The translations under genes were made by a program, and so were the position numbers. A stretch of 64,000 nt of DNA, taken from the NCBI RefSeq assembly GCF_003945595.2, contig NW_024104421.1:744001-808000 (forward strand). The letters run 5' to 3'. Positions 13,307 through 26,100 of the stretch are shown here, piece after piece (positions within the stretch are counted from its first letter, which is position 1; every line of letters begins with the position of its first letter). The notes beneath the pieces are model-generated. The model was not told the origin of the DNA, made no database searches, and saw only the letters and a list, made by a program, of their open reading frames with translations. This stretch comes from Pipra filicauda. Its lineage: Eukaryota > Chordata > Aves > Passeriformes > Pipridae.

Positions 13307-14504
13307 ACTTCAGGGAAACAAGACTGCAGTCTGCCAGCCTGGGCAGAGGCTTATTTAACAGTATGTGCATGAAAGCTTTGTAGCTGATATTGGCATTATC
13401 TGTGTGAACCATAACCAATCAGCACATTTTTTGGATCAGATGGCTTCTCTGTTTTCGAAAGATAAATGTTGTTGAGTTCCTGCCTTTAAACTTCTCACCT
13501 CTCCTAAGGTGAATCTTAAGAGCTTGATTGTACCTGTTAGTGCTGTTTAAGGCTCAGAGTCCCTCAGAAGGGTTCCCTTTGTTAGTCTACACACCACTAC
13601 ACCCAAGCAGCACAAAGGAGAACTCCTTATTCTGCATTTCATTTCACATTCCAACAACAAAATCAACACTTGTACTATTTCCCTATTTTTCCATATGTGT
13701 AATATTGGAAAGTTCTTTCAGTATCAAGATAACACAACTCAAAAGTTAAGATAGATGTCAAGAAGGCCAAATTTCAGGCTGACAAAAGGGAAATTCCCCC
13801 AATTTTAGAGGATAAGATGATATTAGAACACCAACTTTATTTTCTGAACATGTACATATCTCTGCCAAGCCTCACAGCCTCTTTGTGGCAACTTTTTCCT
13901 GGAAAGAGAAAATAGCATGAACAAGGCTTTATTATCTGTTACTGCAATTTAAGCAGCATGAAGGAAAGCCAATGTTTGACTCAGTGAAACTCTCATCAAG
14001 TTATATATGAAGTTCAGGGCAAAATTCATTTGCTGTGGAGTTGTTTAACCTGTTGTGTTTTTTTCTGTGATAAAATACATATTATCAGGAAGAGTAATTT
14101 TGCTTTTGTGTAGAGCTGGTAGCTAGAAAGTGTATGGGTTTCATTTTAAAAAATGAAAAGTAATTTTTCAGGGGAAAAAAAAGATTATGACCCACAGATC
14201 ATCCGTATTCAACCAAGTATATTTTAACAATTACTGTTTCATTCAGTCATAAGATGATCAGTTTGAGATCTTTCACTGAAAGATCTGAAAATCTGAAAAT
14301 CAAACTGCAATTACAGTAAATTGCCAAAACCATGTTGGCTTGTAACAGGTTTATTTTTAAAAGATGCTGCTTCTCTTGGTGTGTATAATATGCACTTCTC
14401 CGCAGTGCATAAGATAAGTTTATCAGATAAGTGATTTCCATTAGGGAAAAATTATAAGCAATCTGGAAAGGAAGAAAAAGATTAGCAGTTAGTTTTGATC
14501 AATC

Positions 14505-14590
14505 CCTTTCTGTGCCTTTGAGCGAGGCAGGTAGCTCTCCTAGCTCCTATTTTCCAGCTGTAAAATGTGGGTAATAGTTCCCAGCAAACC
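14505..14590 (+). mobile_element. MIR-like SINE relic (3' part)
   Basis: The order 'CTGTGCCTTTGAG', then 'CTCCTATTTTCCAGCTGTAAAATGTGGGTAATAGT' follows the MIR tail pattern of 'CTGTGCCTCAGTTTCC...CATCTGTAAAATGGGGATAATAGT'. The most telling part is TGTAAAATGTGGGTAATAG near 14560-14578. It is a diverged partial copy with no visible target duplication. Confidence 0.45.
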
Positions 14591-17500
14591 AAGTGACTCC
14601 CATGAGGGTTAATGCATGACAGGCTGTGTGATCAATGAGCAATGGAGGGCCATATGGACCTGAAGACAGATTCCACTATGGCTGCCTTCTCCACATTAAT
14701 TTGTAATAGCAGGCTTATTCTTTCAATTAAACCCTACCATCGCATTTCTGCCAAGTTCAGTGTTGCTTCCAGTTTCAGTGAAACTTCACAAGCTGGAACA
14801 TTGCCTACAGCTGACAGTGACATTTAAATGCAAGAAAAAAATCAAGCTTATGCATGGCCAAACCTTCTATAATTCCAGGCCCTGTCAGCCTATGGTATGG
14901 GTTCTGGTTTAAACAAATAAACACCCAGCTCATTTTCACCTAACCTTGGAAGAGTTTGCACTGCCTTAATGTTCTGCTCTGAATCCCAGGTGATATCTTC
15001 TGGGATCATGAGTGCAAAAGCAAATTAATTATACCAACATCAGGCACCTGGGCACAGTGCTATGTTTTTGCATAAGAGTGCCTGGCCAATTTAAGCCCTT
15101 CTTCTTTGTGCATGGGGACCAAACACAACTTGATCCTCAGGGGAGGGAGGCAAGTTGCAATAAGGAGAACTTTGGAGACTGTACCAGAAAGTCAGGTTTC
15201 TGTGCCTACGTGTCTAGTGGCCATAATTTTTGCACATGCATTTTTCCTAATTGAGGACCAGCTGTTTTGCAAGTACAAAGTTCTTTTATGTTACTAACCA
15301 GCACAGAGTAAAAGAATCCACACTGGTGAGACTTGAAGCATTTACTGTGTTTATCTTTGTGACCTTGACTCAAGCCCACACAGCCAGGGAAGCCCCCAGC
15401 CACTTGTGGAAAAAAACAACGAGTTGGTTATTGCTTCGGAGAGAAAAGATGAACTTGAGCTGCAGTTCAGTGGCTTATCCAAAATCTTCCAGCTCCAAAA
15501 CTGCCTGACTGCATGTGTGGCTGTGTGTTAGTGAAGAATTGAGCATTGTGGCCTCTTGCCATGTGGTCAGGCTGACTCTGTTCACTGTACCTGCAGGAGA
15601 GTCCTGTCCACAGGGAGGTTATTTTGGAGCTGCCTTCTTGCTCCTTTATGTAGCACCACATGTATTTAACTGACCAGATAATCTTTGGTGGGTACAAGAT
15701 GTGGTAAGGTGACTGAGACACAGAGTAAGACCCATGTTTTGCCTCTTCCTGCTCACAGGTGAACTATTTTTGCTGCTTAAACGCACTATGTAGTGCTGGT
15801 TTAAAAGAAAAAGATAAAAAAAAGAACCAAAAAGATTTTTCCGTGACCTCCACTGCAGAAGTAAGAGCTGACATCTGCCCTGGAGCCACTGCAGTCAGCA
15901 TCTATTACATTCATGTCTGTATCTTGTCCCCACTTTGGCTCTTCCAGGTTAATGCGATTTTTGAATGCCTGAACTGCAGGAACATTCATTCCCTGATAAA
16001 ACACAGAGTTCCCAACTTTTCTTCATTTAGGTTGTGCCTAAAACCTGCCTTGTCTCCAGCAATCACGACCCCATGATTTCCACAGGCAGAATGACTCCAG
16101 GTTGTTTATCACAAATCTGACTTTCTAAGCAAATTATTCTTTTCACTTAAAACACCTGATTGGATCTTTCTTTCCTACCTGAAGAAAGAGGTCCATCAAG
16201 GGATATGTGCAGTTCTCCCCTCCCCTGGAAATCACACAGAATGCAAGAAGTGTTGTTGTTTTTCATGCACAAAGGAAAAAAAACCAAAACCCTAACCTTG
16301 CATATTTTCAGTTCACAACAGCTTCCTCTGAGTAAACAAAACACTGCAAAGAGAACAGTAAAGCCTCTGTGAGGAAGCAATGGGTTTTTAGACCTGCTGT
16401 GCATAATCAACCTCCAACCCTGCCTACAACCTAAGTGGGATATACTGTGCTCTTAGGTCTGCGCTTAGGGGCATTTCATCAGTGCAGACACAGGGCTGCA
16501 GAATCTGCCAGGGAAGCTGCATTTGGTGTTTGTACAGTAAGACCATACCTGGCCATGGCCCCACACAGGAAAAGTTGTACAAGGAAAAGCACATTTATTT
16601 TTTTTTTTTGCTAGAACAACGGAGTCATTTGGGGCTTCGCTTGGCACAGCTATGCTGGGGAAATCACAATTTACCATGCTCCTAGTTGGCACTGCTGTTA
16701 GCAGAAGTTTGGAACGGAGTCCTAGTCTCACAGGACTCTTGTAGCTCAGGAAGAACAGATTGCCTTTAAACTTACTGATCCCAGGCGACTCGGGTCTTTG
16801 GTGTTTTCTTGACAGCCCTGGGAGCTTGTGTGAGCTAGAACAGGCTTTTGCAGAGCTTTTGTAATGTACCATGATTTGTTTTAAACTAGAATATCCTTCC
16901 TTCATCTGTAACTGCTTCTACCCCATTACTTTTTGGAGCAGATTTGAGTACTGCTTTCTCCAGAAGGTAATTCATAACCATCTTTACTTTAACCCATAAC
17001 CACTTATTTATCTGAGATGAGAAGTTTGCTAATAGTTTGGGAAACTGGATCTTTTTCCAGTTACCTTCCCAGCTTCAAATCTGGTGCAGGAACAAAATAG
17101 GTCAACCCTCCAAACAAAAAACATCCTTCCTTTCTGCTGCCATCCAGCACCCTGTCCTCTAAAAAAAAAAAGAAAAGAAAGCAAACCCAAATATAGAGAA
17201 CAGAGGTAGAGAGTGCATTTCAGCACGAAACCTTCTATATCAGTCCTGCCAAGAAACACAACAATATTAATTAATTTTGTACTTATTTAAAAGCTTTAGT
17301 ACTATGTTTGGTCCAAACCAAACAAAAACCGAAATAAAATTCCTCTTATGCTGAAATAATGTACAAAGGGGAGCATTTGGGACAGTCTACCTAAGAGTGG
17401 ACCACAACCATCATCATCTTAATCCCATGGGCTCTACTTTACAAGTTTAGTTTCTTACATCACATTCTCTAGTTTTCCATTAGTGGGTGATTACCAGTAG

Positions 17501-19560
17501 TATTCAAACTCATAGCAAAGTAATTCTTCATTCTTTGCTATTTGAATTTCAGCCTGATATTGACTTTTCAGCCTTCATGCTGGTCTGTCCAGTGACATTC
17601 TGCTGGTGGGAGGATGCCTTTGGTAGGCACAGGGCAGTTTTACTGCTCCTGAACCCTCTGTGCTTCTCTTCCAAGGGGGGGATGGATTGGCCAAGTGTCT
17701 TTGTACCCTGGCTGTACCTACCATGTGCCAGACCTGAGTGAGTGTGAAGGTGTCCTGTCAGGCACACCCTCCTCTGCTTCAGTTTCTCTTCATCCCGTGC
17801 CAGAGCCTTTGTAGAAGGACCAAACCACTGCTGATTTCTTGAGTAGAAGTAGCAGCCACGAATAGATTTGGACAAATCTTCCCCCACTGTCTGTCTTGCC
17901 TTGTCCTTTATGTTGCTCTAAATCAGACCCAGCTGGTGGATGGGTCAGATCTGGTCCATAATAAAGTTTTACTCTCCTCTCCTCCTGGCACAGCTGGCAG
18001 CACAACCTGATTGATGCCACTGCTCTAAGGCTCTGGGAACAGGGATAGAGATAGGGATAAAACAGAGAGTCAAAGTCAAAGTTGTCAGGACAGGCTCAGC
18101 AGCAGAGCCAGGTGAGCCAGGCTGTGTTCTCCTAACACATAATGGGAAATGAAAATGGTCTCCAACTTCTGGGCAGCAGTGAAAAATTATCTGGGCTACA
18201 GTATATTAAACTGAGGGAATGGCAGAGTCTCAAGGAAAGCACACCTGAATTTGAAGTATTTCATTCTCATTTTGATTTCTTGTCCACCCTTCTGTTGCAT
18301 TGTGAGGAAAAATAGTTGTTATTCTTTTACAAGAAGCGTGCTGACTATACAGTTTATGTTGACTTCTTGAAATCAATAGTAAAGTCTAACCCAAAATCAC
18401 AAGCCAGGTCTTAGAACCCTCCAAGACAGCCTTAAAAATCCCAAGCATATTTTGCAAAATAAACCAAACATTTGGATCTCTCTTCCTTGGCTTTTCCGTT
18501 TTTAAACTGCCTGATACACATATTCCACCTTTCCTCTCTGTCATATGTGCTAAAAAATAATGTTTAAAAATACTTTTTCCCGTCAACAGCATGTAGAGCT
18601 TTAAAGAAAAAAAAAAGCATCAGGTATTATGGAGCTTGCAACAAAACACAGACAGCTGTTTACGCTGTATCAGGTGTTTTTTCTAACAGCTTGAAGATGT
18701 CCTAGTTTTATGGCTAAAGACACTCTGAAGTGGTGTTGCTCATCTTTTTTTTGCCATCTTTTACCTCTCCTTTTCTCTGGAATCCTTGCAACCATAGCTC
18801 TTGGACATCAGAGTTAGAAAACACGTTTCTGGTCTTTGCAGCTTGTGTATAGCAGCACTTCGGTTTAAGGAGTGTTTTCAGATCTCTACCCATCAATCCT
18901 ACTAACTTTGTTCTCATCACAAACAGTCTTTACATTTTTTGTGGAAAAGATTGCAATATCAGTAGTTGCTGCAGAGAGAAGCAGATTAACAGCATTATCA
19001 TCTGGTGCCAACATGTCATGCAACTGACACACATCACTTCAGATGCATTCAAACGTTATATACGGGGCTGTGAAAATACAGCATTTGCTCCTGTCGTGGA
19101 GATCTACCCACCCTACTCTCTAATCTTTGTCTCTCGATAGGATTTTCAGGATTCCTGTCTCATTAGGGATATGCATTTGTAAATTATTTAATCCCATGCA
19201 GGTACAAGTCCCAAGACCTTTGACAAGAAAATAACCTTCAGCTTCATTAATGTCTCTTCAGAAACATATTCCTCTCTCCACCAGCTGGCGATGCTCACCA
19301 CTAGTCTCCTCATCCTCAATCCTCAAATTCTTGAGGAGTTCTTCAGCTCAGCTGAGCCTGGGGGAAGCCTCTTTACTCCCTTCTCTCACATCATTTGCTC
19401 ACAGTTGGAAAGGGGGGACCAGCCAGTGTTGCCAAGGGACTACAAACTGTGAATAAAGATGCTGGCTTTATAGTTTGCCTGTGTTAGATATAAATACCAG
19501 AGAGAGATTATTGCCATAATATTTCAGGACAAACTTAAATTACATAATTTTACAAATATT
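14591..19560. other. gene-free unique sequence
   Basis: Several frames of 60-146 codons overlap on opposite strands around 15.0-16.9 kb and 17.5-18.0 kb, but their translations show no domain and no consistent splice structure. Short A/T runs occur (T run 16598-16609; A run near 17161-17171). I see no recognisable repeat family. Confidence 0.45.
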
Positions 19561-19890
19561 ACAGGAAAGCTGGTTGAATAAATTAGCTAAGGGCACACCC
19601 CGAACTTAATAGATGTATTTTCTGGAAAAACTGCAAGGCTTTAACCACCCGTCCCAAGTAGAAAAGTTTCTGGCGGTCATGGGGATGGTGCTGCTGGATT
19701 GCAGGAATCCTACAGCCCATGCTCCCTTCGGGAAAGGGCTGCTCTCGCATCCTTACTAAAGCAGCCTTTCATTAGTTAGCAATAGATGGCGCTCAGTTTC
19801 CACTTGTCCGACGCCGTCAGGCAGAAAATGTATTTGAAGTAATTAGGGCTGCGAGATAACACTTAAAAGGGTTACTGCTGAAGTTGATGA
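19561..19890. promoter_or_regulatory. candidate regulatory element with CTCF-like motif
   Basis: This segment is compositionally balanced and free of simple repeats, and it retains several CpGs in an otherwise CpG-poor region. At 19779-19793 the string GCAATAGATGGCGCT fits the CTCF core (CCASYAGRKGGCRSY) except at two positions. Conservation is inferred from texture only. Confidence 0.25.
19779..19793 (+). promoter_or_regulatory. CTCF-like binding motif
   Basis: GCAATAGATGGCGCT contains the full AGRKGGCRS core (AGATGGCGC) and matches most of the upstream half. CTCF binds such cores at chromatin loop anchors. Whether this copy is occupied cannot be told from sequence. Confidence 0.3.
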
Positions 19891-21792
19891 AAGTGTGTGG
19901 GCATGGAGAGGCAGGAGCGCCAAGATGCTTCACCAGCTGGAGAAGTCTTAGGTGAGATAGTCTGGCTGCCAGAACAGGCTGCCAAGATAGTCAGAGGGAA
20001 GGAGCCAGGAACTGGAGAACGATTTGCAAATTCTTGAGAACAGCTATCGCGATCCCCGAGCTGGCTGGGTCAGGTAATGCCTGTCATTATCAGCGATTGA
20101 GGATCCCAGGCCAGACGTGTTAAAATTCCGCTAGAGATTCTCAGTCTAGTTGGTGGTTTGTCACAAACTCCCCTCGTCCTGGGATTAACCCATTCCCCAG
20201 TGCAGCGGATATGCTTGAGCTGTGTCATTTGGAGCGAGGATGGTCTGGCAGGACCAGAGCAAAAGGCTTCAACAACTTCCTGACAGTCCTGCTGGCTCAT
20301 CACCCCGTGGCTCTTGGTGCTTCCAGGTGTGGGGAGCAGACATAGACATTTCTTACATGAAGCAGAAGGGACAGAGAAGAGTCTTCCCTGCTGAATTTTG
20401 TGTTTGTTTTTGGTGGCAGCAGGGAGTGCCTTCGCAGCACAGGGCTCAGTGCTTGCAGTTTTCATTGCACTGGCTTTTTCTTTTGTGTGATAGCTCAGCA
20501 CCCCGGGGGTGATAGGTACATGTGAGGAAAAGGACAGGACAGCTTATTGCAATAGCGAATCACTCTTGTGCATGCTGTGGAAATTATAAGAGGAGAGGCT
20601 GTCCTGCTGGGAGTCGGAGCACAGCTGGTGCCATATGGCCTTCTCCACGCTGCTCCCTTATCTATCCTCACCTGGCCATGCCAAGCAGCTGCCTGCAGTC
20701 CCCTCATGGATTTCTTAATGCTGTGCAGTCTGTCCTAAAGCAAGACCCTGCCTGAGATCCCTGCTTTTTAAGGTACAGACATGGAGTTCCTTACACAGGT
20801 GTGGAGTGTGTTTACCATTACGTGGGGGTGTGTGTATACCATGCTTGGCAGTCGTGGGTACCAGTAGCCCTCAAACGCTTTGCCAAAGTGAGATACGCCA
20901 TGAAAATCATTGAGAAACTTGTTTTCTTAAAGAGTTTCCCCACACACATACAGATGCACCTAAACGTAACTTACAGGGCCTTTTTATTTCCATCATGGAA
21001 AAATATCTCTCTGCATTTCCCAGAAGGCTTCTCCTAAGAGCTGCTTTGCATAATGGAGTGAGCTAAGTTGGAGTGTTTTGTGGATGGTGGCTGCACTGTG
21101 CATGCTTTGTAGCACACTGGCTTCTTTATTAGGTGAGCAGGAGCTGGCATTGCTGGAGCCAACACAAGTAAGGATGTGCAGGAAGAAAAGGAGTAGCCCA
21201 CAAAATGAAATCCTGAGCAAGGATGTGAATCAGGCATGGGAGATACAGAAACACAGTGCCAAAGCAAGGGACATGGGCAAACTTTGCTCAGAGACATACC
21301 ATGTGAAAATTAAAAGCAAAATGAAAATCTTGTATCAACCTTGCAAAATCCTTGAAATGTGTCAAATCTGACCCTACATCCAGTAGCTCTTCAGGAAGAA
21401 CCAGATTGTGACTTGTTTTGTGTGAGGAAAGGCATCCAGGTTTGTGAGGCTCATCTCTGGACTCTCAGTCCTGCATCCTCCAAGTCAAGTGAATGTTGCA
21501 GGACCTAATAATCCTCCTCCAAAATAATGCCTGTTGTTTTGGAATATGACTGTTCACTAGTTTGGCACCAATAAAGCAAAGTGTAGTGGATTCAGTGCTT
21601 GAAATGCAGAGCCTAGAAGTTTAAATGTAGAAGCTCTTCTGCCCCTCTCCCTGCCTCTTATCCCTCAACAGAGCTTTCCACTCAGGACTTCAGTTCTCTC
21701 TCCCTGTTCCTCTAGTAGAACTCATCTTACAACAGTTGTGTGAAAAGGATTGGTTCCATCTCTGCTCAAAGATCTAATGGGAGGTGGTATTG

Positions 21793-21835
21793 ATATTATT
21801 ATTATTACTGCTGTTACTACTACTACTGCTGCTGC
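21793..21835. repeat. compound trinucleotide microsatellite
   Basis: The tract runs through ATT units, an ACTGCTGTT junction, ACT units and then GCT units. Successive units differ by single bases, so it looks like one array diversified by point mutation. It lies in no coding frame I can support. Confidence 0.75.
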
Positions 21836-24391
21836 AATGGTATCTCTCTGCAGTACTTTGAAAATGAAAATATTACCATAGAATAAAGTTAAAGACAGTT
21901 AAAGGAGTCCTCCTGCCACCAACCCCCTGCTTCTTACTTGTGCTTGCAAAGCTGTCTTCTAGCAACACTCGGAAAGGGATGCCTGTCCTTCTTGGCAAAA
22001 AACTTAAGAGCCCCAATGCCAAAGGCCCTTAAAGGCTCTCTTCAGTGGCGGAGTTTTGTTTATAAAGACACCAGGAAGGCTGTGGTGCTTATCTAAGATT
22101 CTAAGGCTTTCTGATGCTCAGCTGGTGTCAAACATAGGCCATTTCACTTTGGTTCATCAGCCTGTGGCTTCGGGAGCTCTGCTGCAGGGTTTGGAAATGC
22201 TCGTCTTCACACTGGCAGCTCGTGCTGTTCTGAGGGGAGAAGAGGTGGCTCGTGTCACCAAGGACAGCAGGACACTCCTCTGCTTTTTTATGTGGCCAGA
22301 CAAAGGGTGTACGGAGCAGAGCTTGAGACCCGTAAATCCGGCGTAATTAAAACACTGGACGTTAACTGTTAAAAGTACTCTGAACAAAAAGGCTCTGAAA
22401 GAGATATCATAAAAAAAACCAAACCCACAGAGTTTTCAGTTGCTGCTAAATGAAGCAATAAATGCACATACAGTCAGTGATGAATCCTAATTATTATTCT
22501 GAACTTCTGCCTTATTGGTAACATACACTGGCTGGTGAGTGCAACAAGCTGCAAGAGGCAGAAGGGATTCTCCAGTGTCTCCCTTATTCCAGAAGGTGTT
22601 GCTATTATACAGCTCTGTTACAGACTCACAAAGTCATGTAGAAAGTAGGGTGGAATAAAATGTGGTAAGGCTGGATAAAAAAAAATAAAAATGTAAACCA
22701 TACTAAGTATATAGAATTCAGTCACAAGGATTTCTATTATACAGGGAAAAGAGAGCCTTTAGTGTAGTATGTGTCCACAGTATAAATAGTTCGGCAAAAT
22801 GTAAACACCAAATATTTCCACCAGAGAACTTTGCAACCTCACATACAGTAGCTCTACTTTTCTTTTTCATTAAGGACTTCTTTTAATAAAGAGGCTTTTG
22901 TGGACTGAATTGGGAAAAATAGCAGCCACCTGTAACTTTTTTTTAAAGCCTAACAGTACATACAGTACATCTATCAAAAGCAGAGGAATTTGAAACCTGC
23001 AGACTTTTTAAAGAAGCAAGTTCCACACATGATATAAAACAAATGCCATGTGTGCACCAAGCCAAGCAAATTAACAAAAGGGCAGGGGCACTTCCAATAT
23101 TGCTTAAATAACTCAGGCTTAATAATGGGCTCTTTTCACACAAGCTCACAAAAGCTGAAATGTGTTTAAGAAGAAAAACATGCATTTTTATTGTATTGTG
23201 TGGCAAGAACCCTGATTTTTTTCTTTTTTTATTTTTCATTAAAAGCCATTAGCCGAAGCACATGAATTCTCTATGGGGTTTTTGCCAGTGAATGTTGCAC
23301 CTTGGTGTAGAGCTGTTCTCTGTGGATAAAGGGGAGAGACTGGTTTCCCTGGACTGTTGTGTATTGCTGGCCTGTCAGAAGTACTCTCTTGAGGTCCCTT
23401 CCCCCCCGATAGGCATCACAGAAGTCCCCTGAGTGTTGCTTTGTTTTCTATCAGTGTTCAGGGGGAAGCCAAGTGTTGTGTGGGTACAGAGAACAATGCA
23501 GTGCAGAGGCTGGTTTGCAGAGAGGCAGAACTTACTTCATTACTGCTACAGCCAGGTTGGTGTCTTTGGACACTCAACAGTTCTGCGTGTAAAACTGTGA
23601 AATGTTCCCAAAAGTAGCACCTTTAGGTCAGGGCGAGTGTATTCGTTAAATTCTTCTTCAGAGCTCACAGGTCCCTTATTTTTCACAGCCCTAGATAATT
23701 TACAGAACACTTAACATGACCTTTCAGCTCCAGCTCTTGGTGGCTGGTGTGCTCATGGTGAACCATGGTGGTGTTTTACAGAGATTTAGGGTCATTAGAG
23801 TTTCCTTGAAAAGGAAAAAAATATTTATAACATGATCATACTTATGTCTTTCAGTTCAGTGAAGAGTGACAAAGAGAGAGGACAAAAAGATACCAAAAAA
23901 ATGACTCATGCAGGAAATTTAAAATTATGCTTTGGTTGATAAAAACAGTCCTTTGTGTAGAACAGTTAGGCCTCATCTTCATTGGCTTTGAATAAGCAAT
24001 ACAACATGTCACACATTGCTTTTCCTGTTGGCCTCCATTTAAACTTCTCGGTTTCCTGAGGCCACATCAACATTAAAAGATTTTGTGCATAAGACGTTTG
24101 CCATCCTTCTATACAAAAAACAAAAGACTTCTACCACGAACCCACTAGAGATGAACTTGAGCTCCTCTGTCCCTGTGATACAGAACCCTCTCTGATTACA
24201 GCACTGAAAAATCACTGTCTTCTGACTCCAGCCCTGTCTGAGTGGGTACAGCCTGAGATTGAGGACTGAGATATCGCCGCGCCAATGCTATACTTGCCAG
24301 GTATCTGGAGCTGTTGATGGCTTGTTCTGTGTCTCAGGTGTTACAGAGGCTTCTGCACCAACTGCTCGAATGCAATTGGCATTCAAGACAT

Positions 24392-24418
24392 TCCAGAAAT
24401 TCTCCAGAAATTCTCCAG
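24392..24418. repeat. short tandem duplication, 11-bp unit
   Basis: CCAGAAATTCT occurs twice head to tail and is followed by a partial third copy (CCAGG). This is typical small-scale slippage with no evident function. Confidence 0.55.
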
Positions 24419-25616
24419 GTGACATTTTGTCAATGCCAGGGGCCAAAGGTGTGAACAAGAGCCATCTGCACCCACTAGAGACTGTATCATGGTAGGGGAA
24501 CCTTGAGAATCAGACAGGTTTTATTGTAGTCCCTTCGTGCTTCCACAATATCAGCCAAGATTTTCCCTCTAGTTAAAAGTTCTTTTAATAAACAAATTAA
24601 CAAATTACAAATAACTTTATGATTTAAGATTTTGTTTCCCTTTGGAAAACACAGAAATATGTCAGAGAAGCTGAGATGACCAAGAATCAGAAAGTCACAC
24701 CAAGGGTGTGAATAGAAATGATTAGTTCTCAGTTCCTCTTTTTCCAACCATGGTTTTTTGTTGTAATTTATTCTTAGTAGTCTCCTATTGTCTTGCCATG
24801 AAATTAGATACAGCTTTTTGAGACAGAGGCATCACCTTTCTTTTTGCCTGTTACAGGCCTCACTAATTGTTACCTCTAGGGACATAATGAGGACTTTCAG
24901 CTGCTCATCTATGTGATTTTAGTCAGCTTGAATTAGAGCCTGAACCTCAATTCAGCTTTAAATGCAGTGGTTCAGATGTACAACCATGTCACCCTGGTTC
25001 CACAAGCTGCTGTGCATTAGCTGAGTGATGGCAGGTTGGATGCTGAGGCCTGATGCTGTACCAGTTCCTCAGTTTTGCTGGTCACTTCTGAAAGATCTGT
25101 CTCCATGTACAGGCTACAATGGCATTTCCAGCTTGCCTGAAGTGCAGCTGTTACTGGTATTCTCTGCTATCATACTAAAAAGTGACTTATTTTTGTTAAG
25201 TATTTTTGATGTACAAATATTTGTCAAACTAAACAGCTTAGTGAAATATATGTGTTTGCACATCAGCCAATATAACTAAGGGAACAAGTCATCTTTTTTC
25301 TTTCTTCACCTTTTCCACTTTGAATAGTATTAGGTTTTTGAATCCAGCTGTGGGTAGATTGTCATTATACAATTCAAAAAACAAGATACCAGACTTTGGA
25401 ATAAAGTGCTTCAGCTCTGAAACAGCTTATGCTGTTTCAACCAGTGGCTCTGAAGTAGGGCTGGTTGAAATTTGGTTGATTTTCCACATTTATTTATTTG
25501 TAATTTTTTAATCACTTTTTACAACAAACAACAAAGAAAAAAAGACGTATTTTTTGATTTACTCAGAAATAAGTGTTCCCCAGCCTCTCCCCATGTTCTC
25601 ATTTTTTAGTACAATA

Positions 25617-25666
25617 AGGAAAAAAAAAAGAAAGAAAAGAAAGGAAAAGGAAGAAATCAAACAGTT
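25617..25666. repeat. purine-rich A/G simple tract
   Basis: An A run passes into irregular GAAA/GGAAA units. This is low-complexity sequence, possibly the remnant of a poly(A) tail, but no retroelement body is recognisable on either side. Confidence 0.7.
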
Positions 25667-25839
25667 AACAAAACTGCTTTAAACTGAAAACTCTTTAAAG
25701 AGCAGAAGAGTTATTTGCAAAATACTCCAATTTTTTAAAAAAAAGATGATGGGATTTTTTTTAAATACCAAAACAGACTTCAGGACAAAATGTTGTAACC
25801 ACCTTTACTCGACTGCTATCTACATTGGTGCTCTTTTCC

Positions 25840-26100
25840 CTGACCTGACTCTGCCATAATAAAGTATAAAACCATCTTTAGTGAACGCAGAGTCCCCTCT
25901 CGTGGCTGGCTGCTTTTTTGATCTGGTGTGGGGTCTGATTAAAGATGAGACAGCTGAAAATAATGACTGCCACAAAGTGACAGTAACCCCTTTCTGATCT
26001 CGGGCGGCCCCTCAGCTCTCCTGGGCAGGCAAGTCCATCCTCAAAAACAAATGGACTGTGTATTTCAAAGGCCTCTTCTGGGCAACTGTCAATACATCAG
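25840..26100. promoter_or_regulatory. candidate regulatory element with minus-strand CTCF-like motif
   Basis: This is non-repetitive sequence containing GTCCCCTCTCGTGG at 25892-25905. Read on the minus strand it fits the CTCF core with two mismatches. Nearby are GATTAAAGATGAGACAGCTG (an E-box CAGCTG) and a small CpG group at about 25998-26006. The call is inferred from motif content and texture. Confidence 0.2.

Larger units (their letters stand above)
6630..14500. other. gene-free unique sequence
   Basis: No open frame exceeds 90 codons and none has a recognisable domain. Small features inside are a C run at 11217-11225, a perfect inverted repeat at 9565-9584 and a T run at 13285-13306. The rest is unique, AT-rich sequence in which I see no repeat family or RNA gene. 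Confidence 0.5.
19891..25840. other. gene-free sequence, moderately GC-rich near 20.0-20.8 kb
   Basis: Two antiparallel frames near 20070-20512 (143 and 96 codons) are open because local sequence is relatively GC-rich; neither translation shows a domain. A compound trinucleotide repeat lies at 21793-21835 and a purine-rich tract at about 25617-25666. I recognise no transposon. Confidence 0.45.

Noticed and set aside
15355..15410. MIR-like string on the minus strand ('CAAGCCCACACAGCCAGGG')
   Set aside because: The match is confined to a short stretch, with no core or tail around it.
16465..16905. 146-codon minus-strand frame
   Set aside because: The translation includes a Lys run from a T tract and no recognisable motif; no splice context.
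20070..20501. 143-codon minus-strand frame
   Set aside because: Local GC-richness opens frames on both strands here; no domain recognised.
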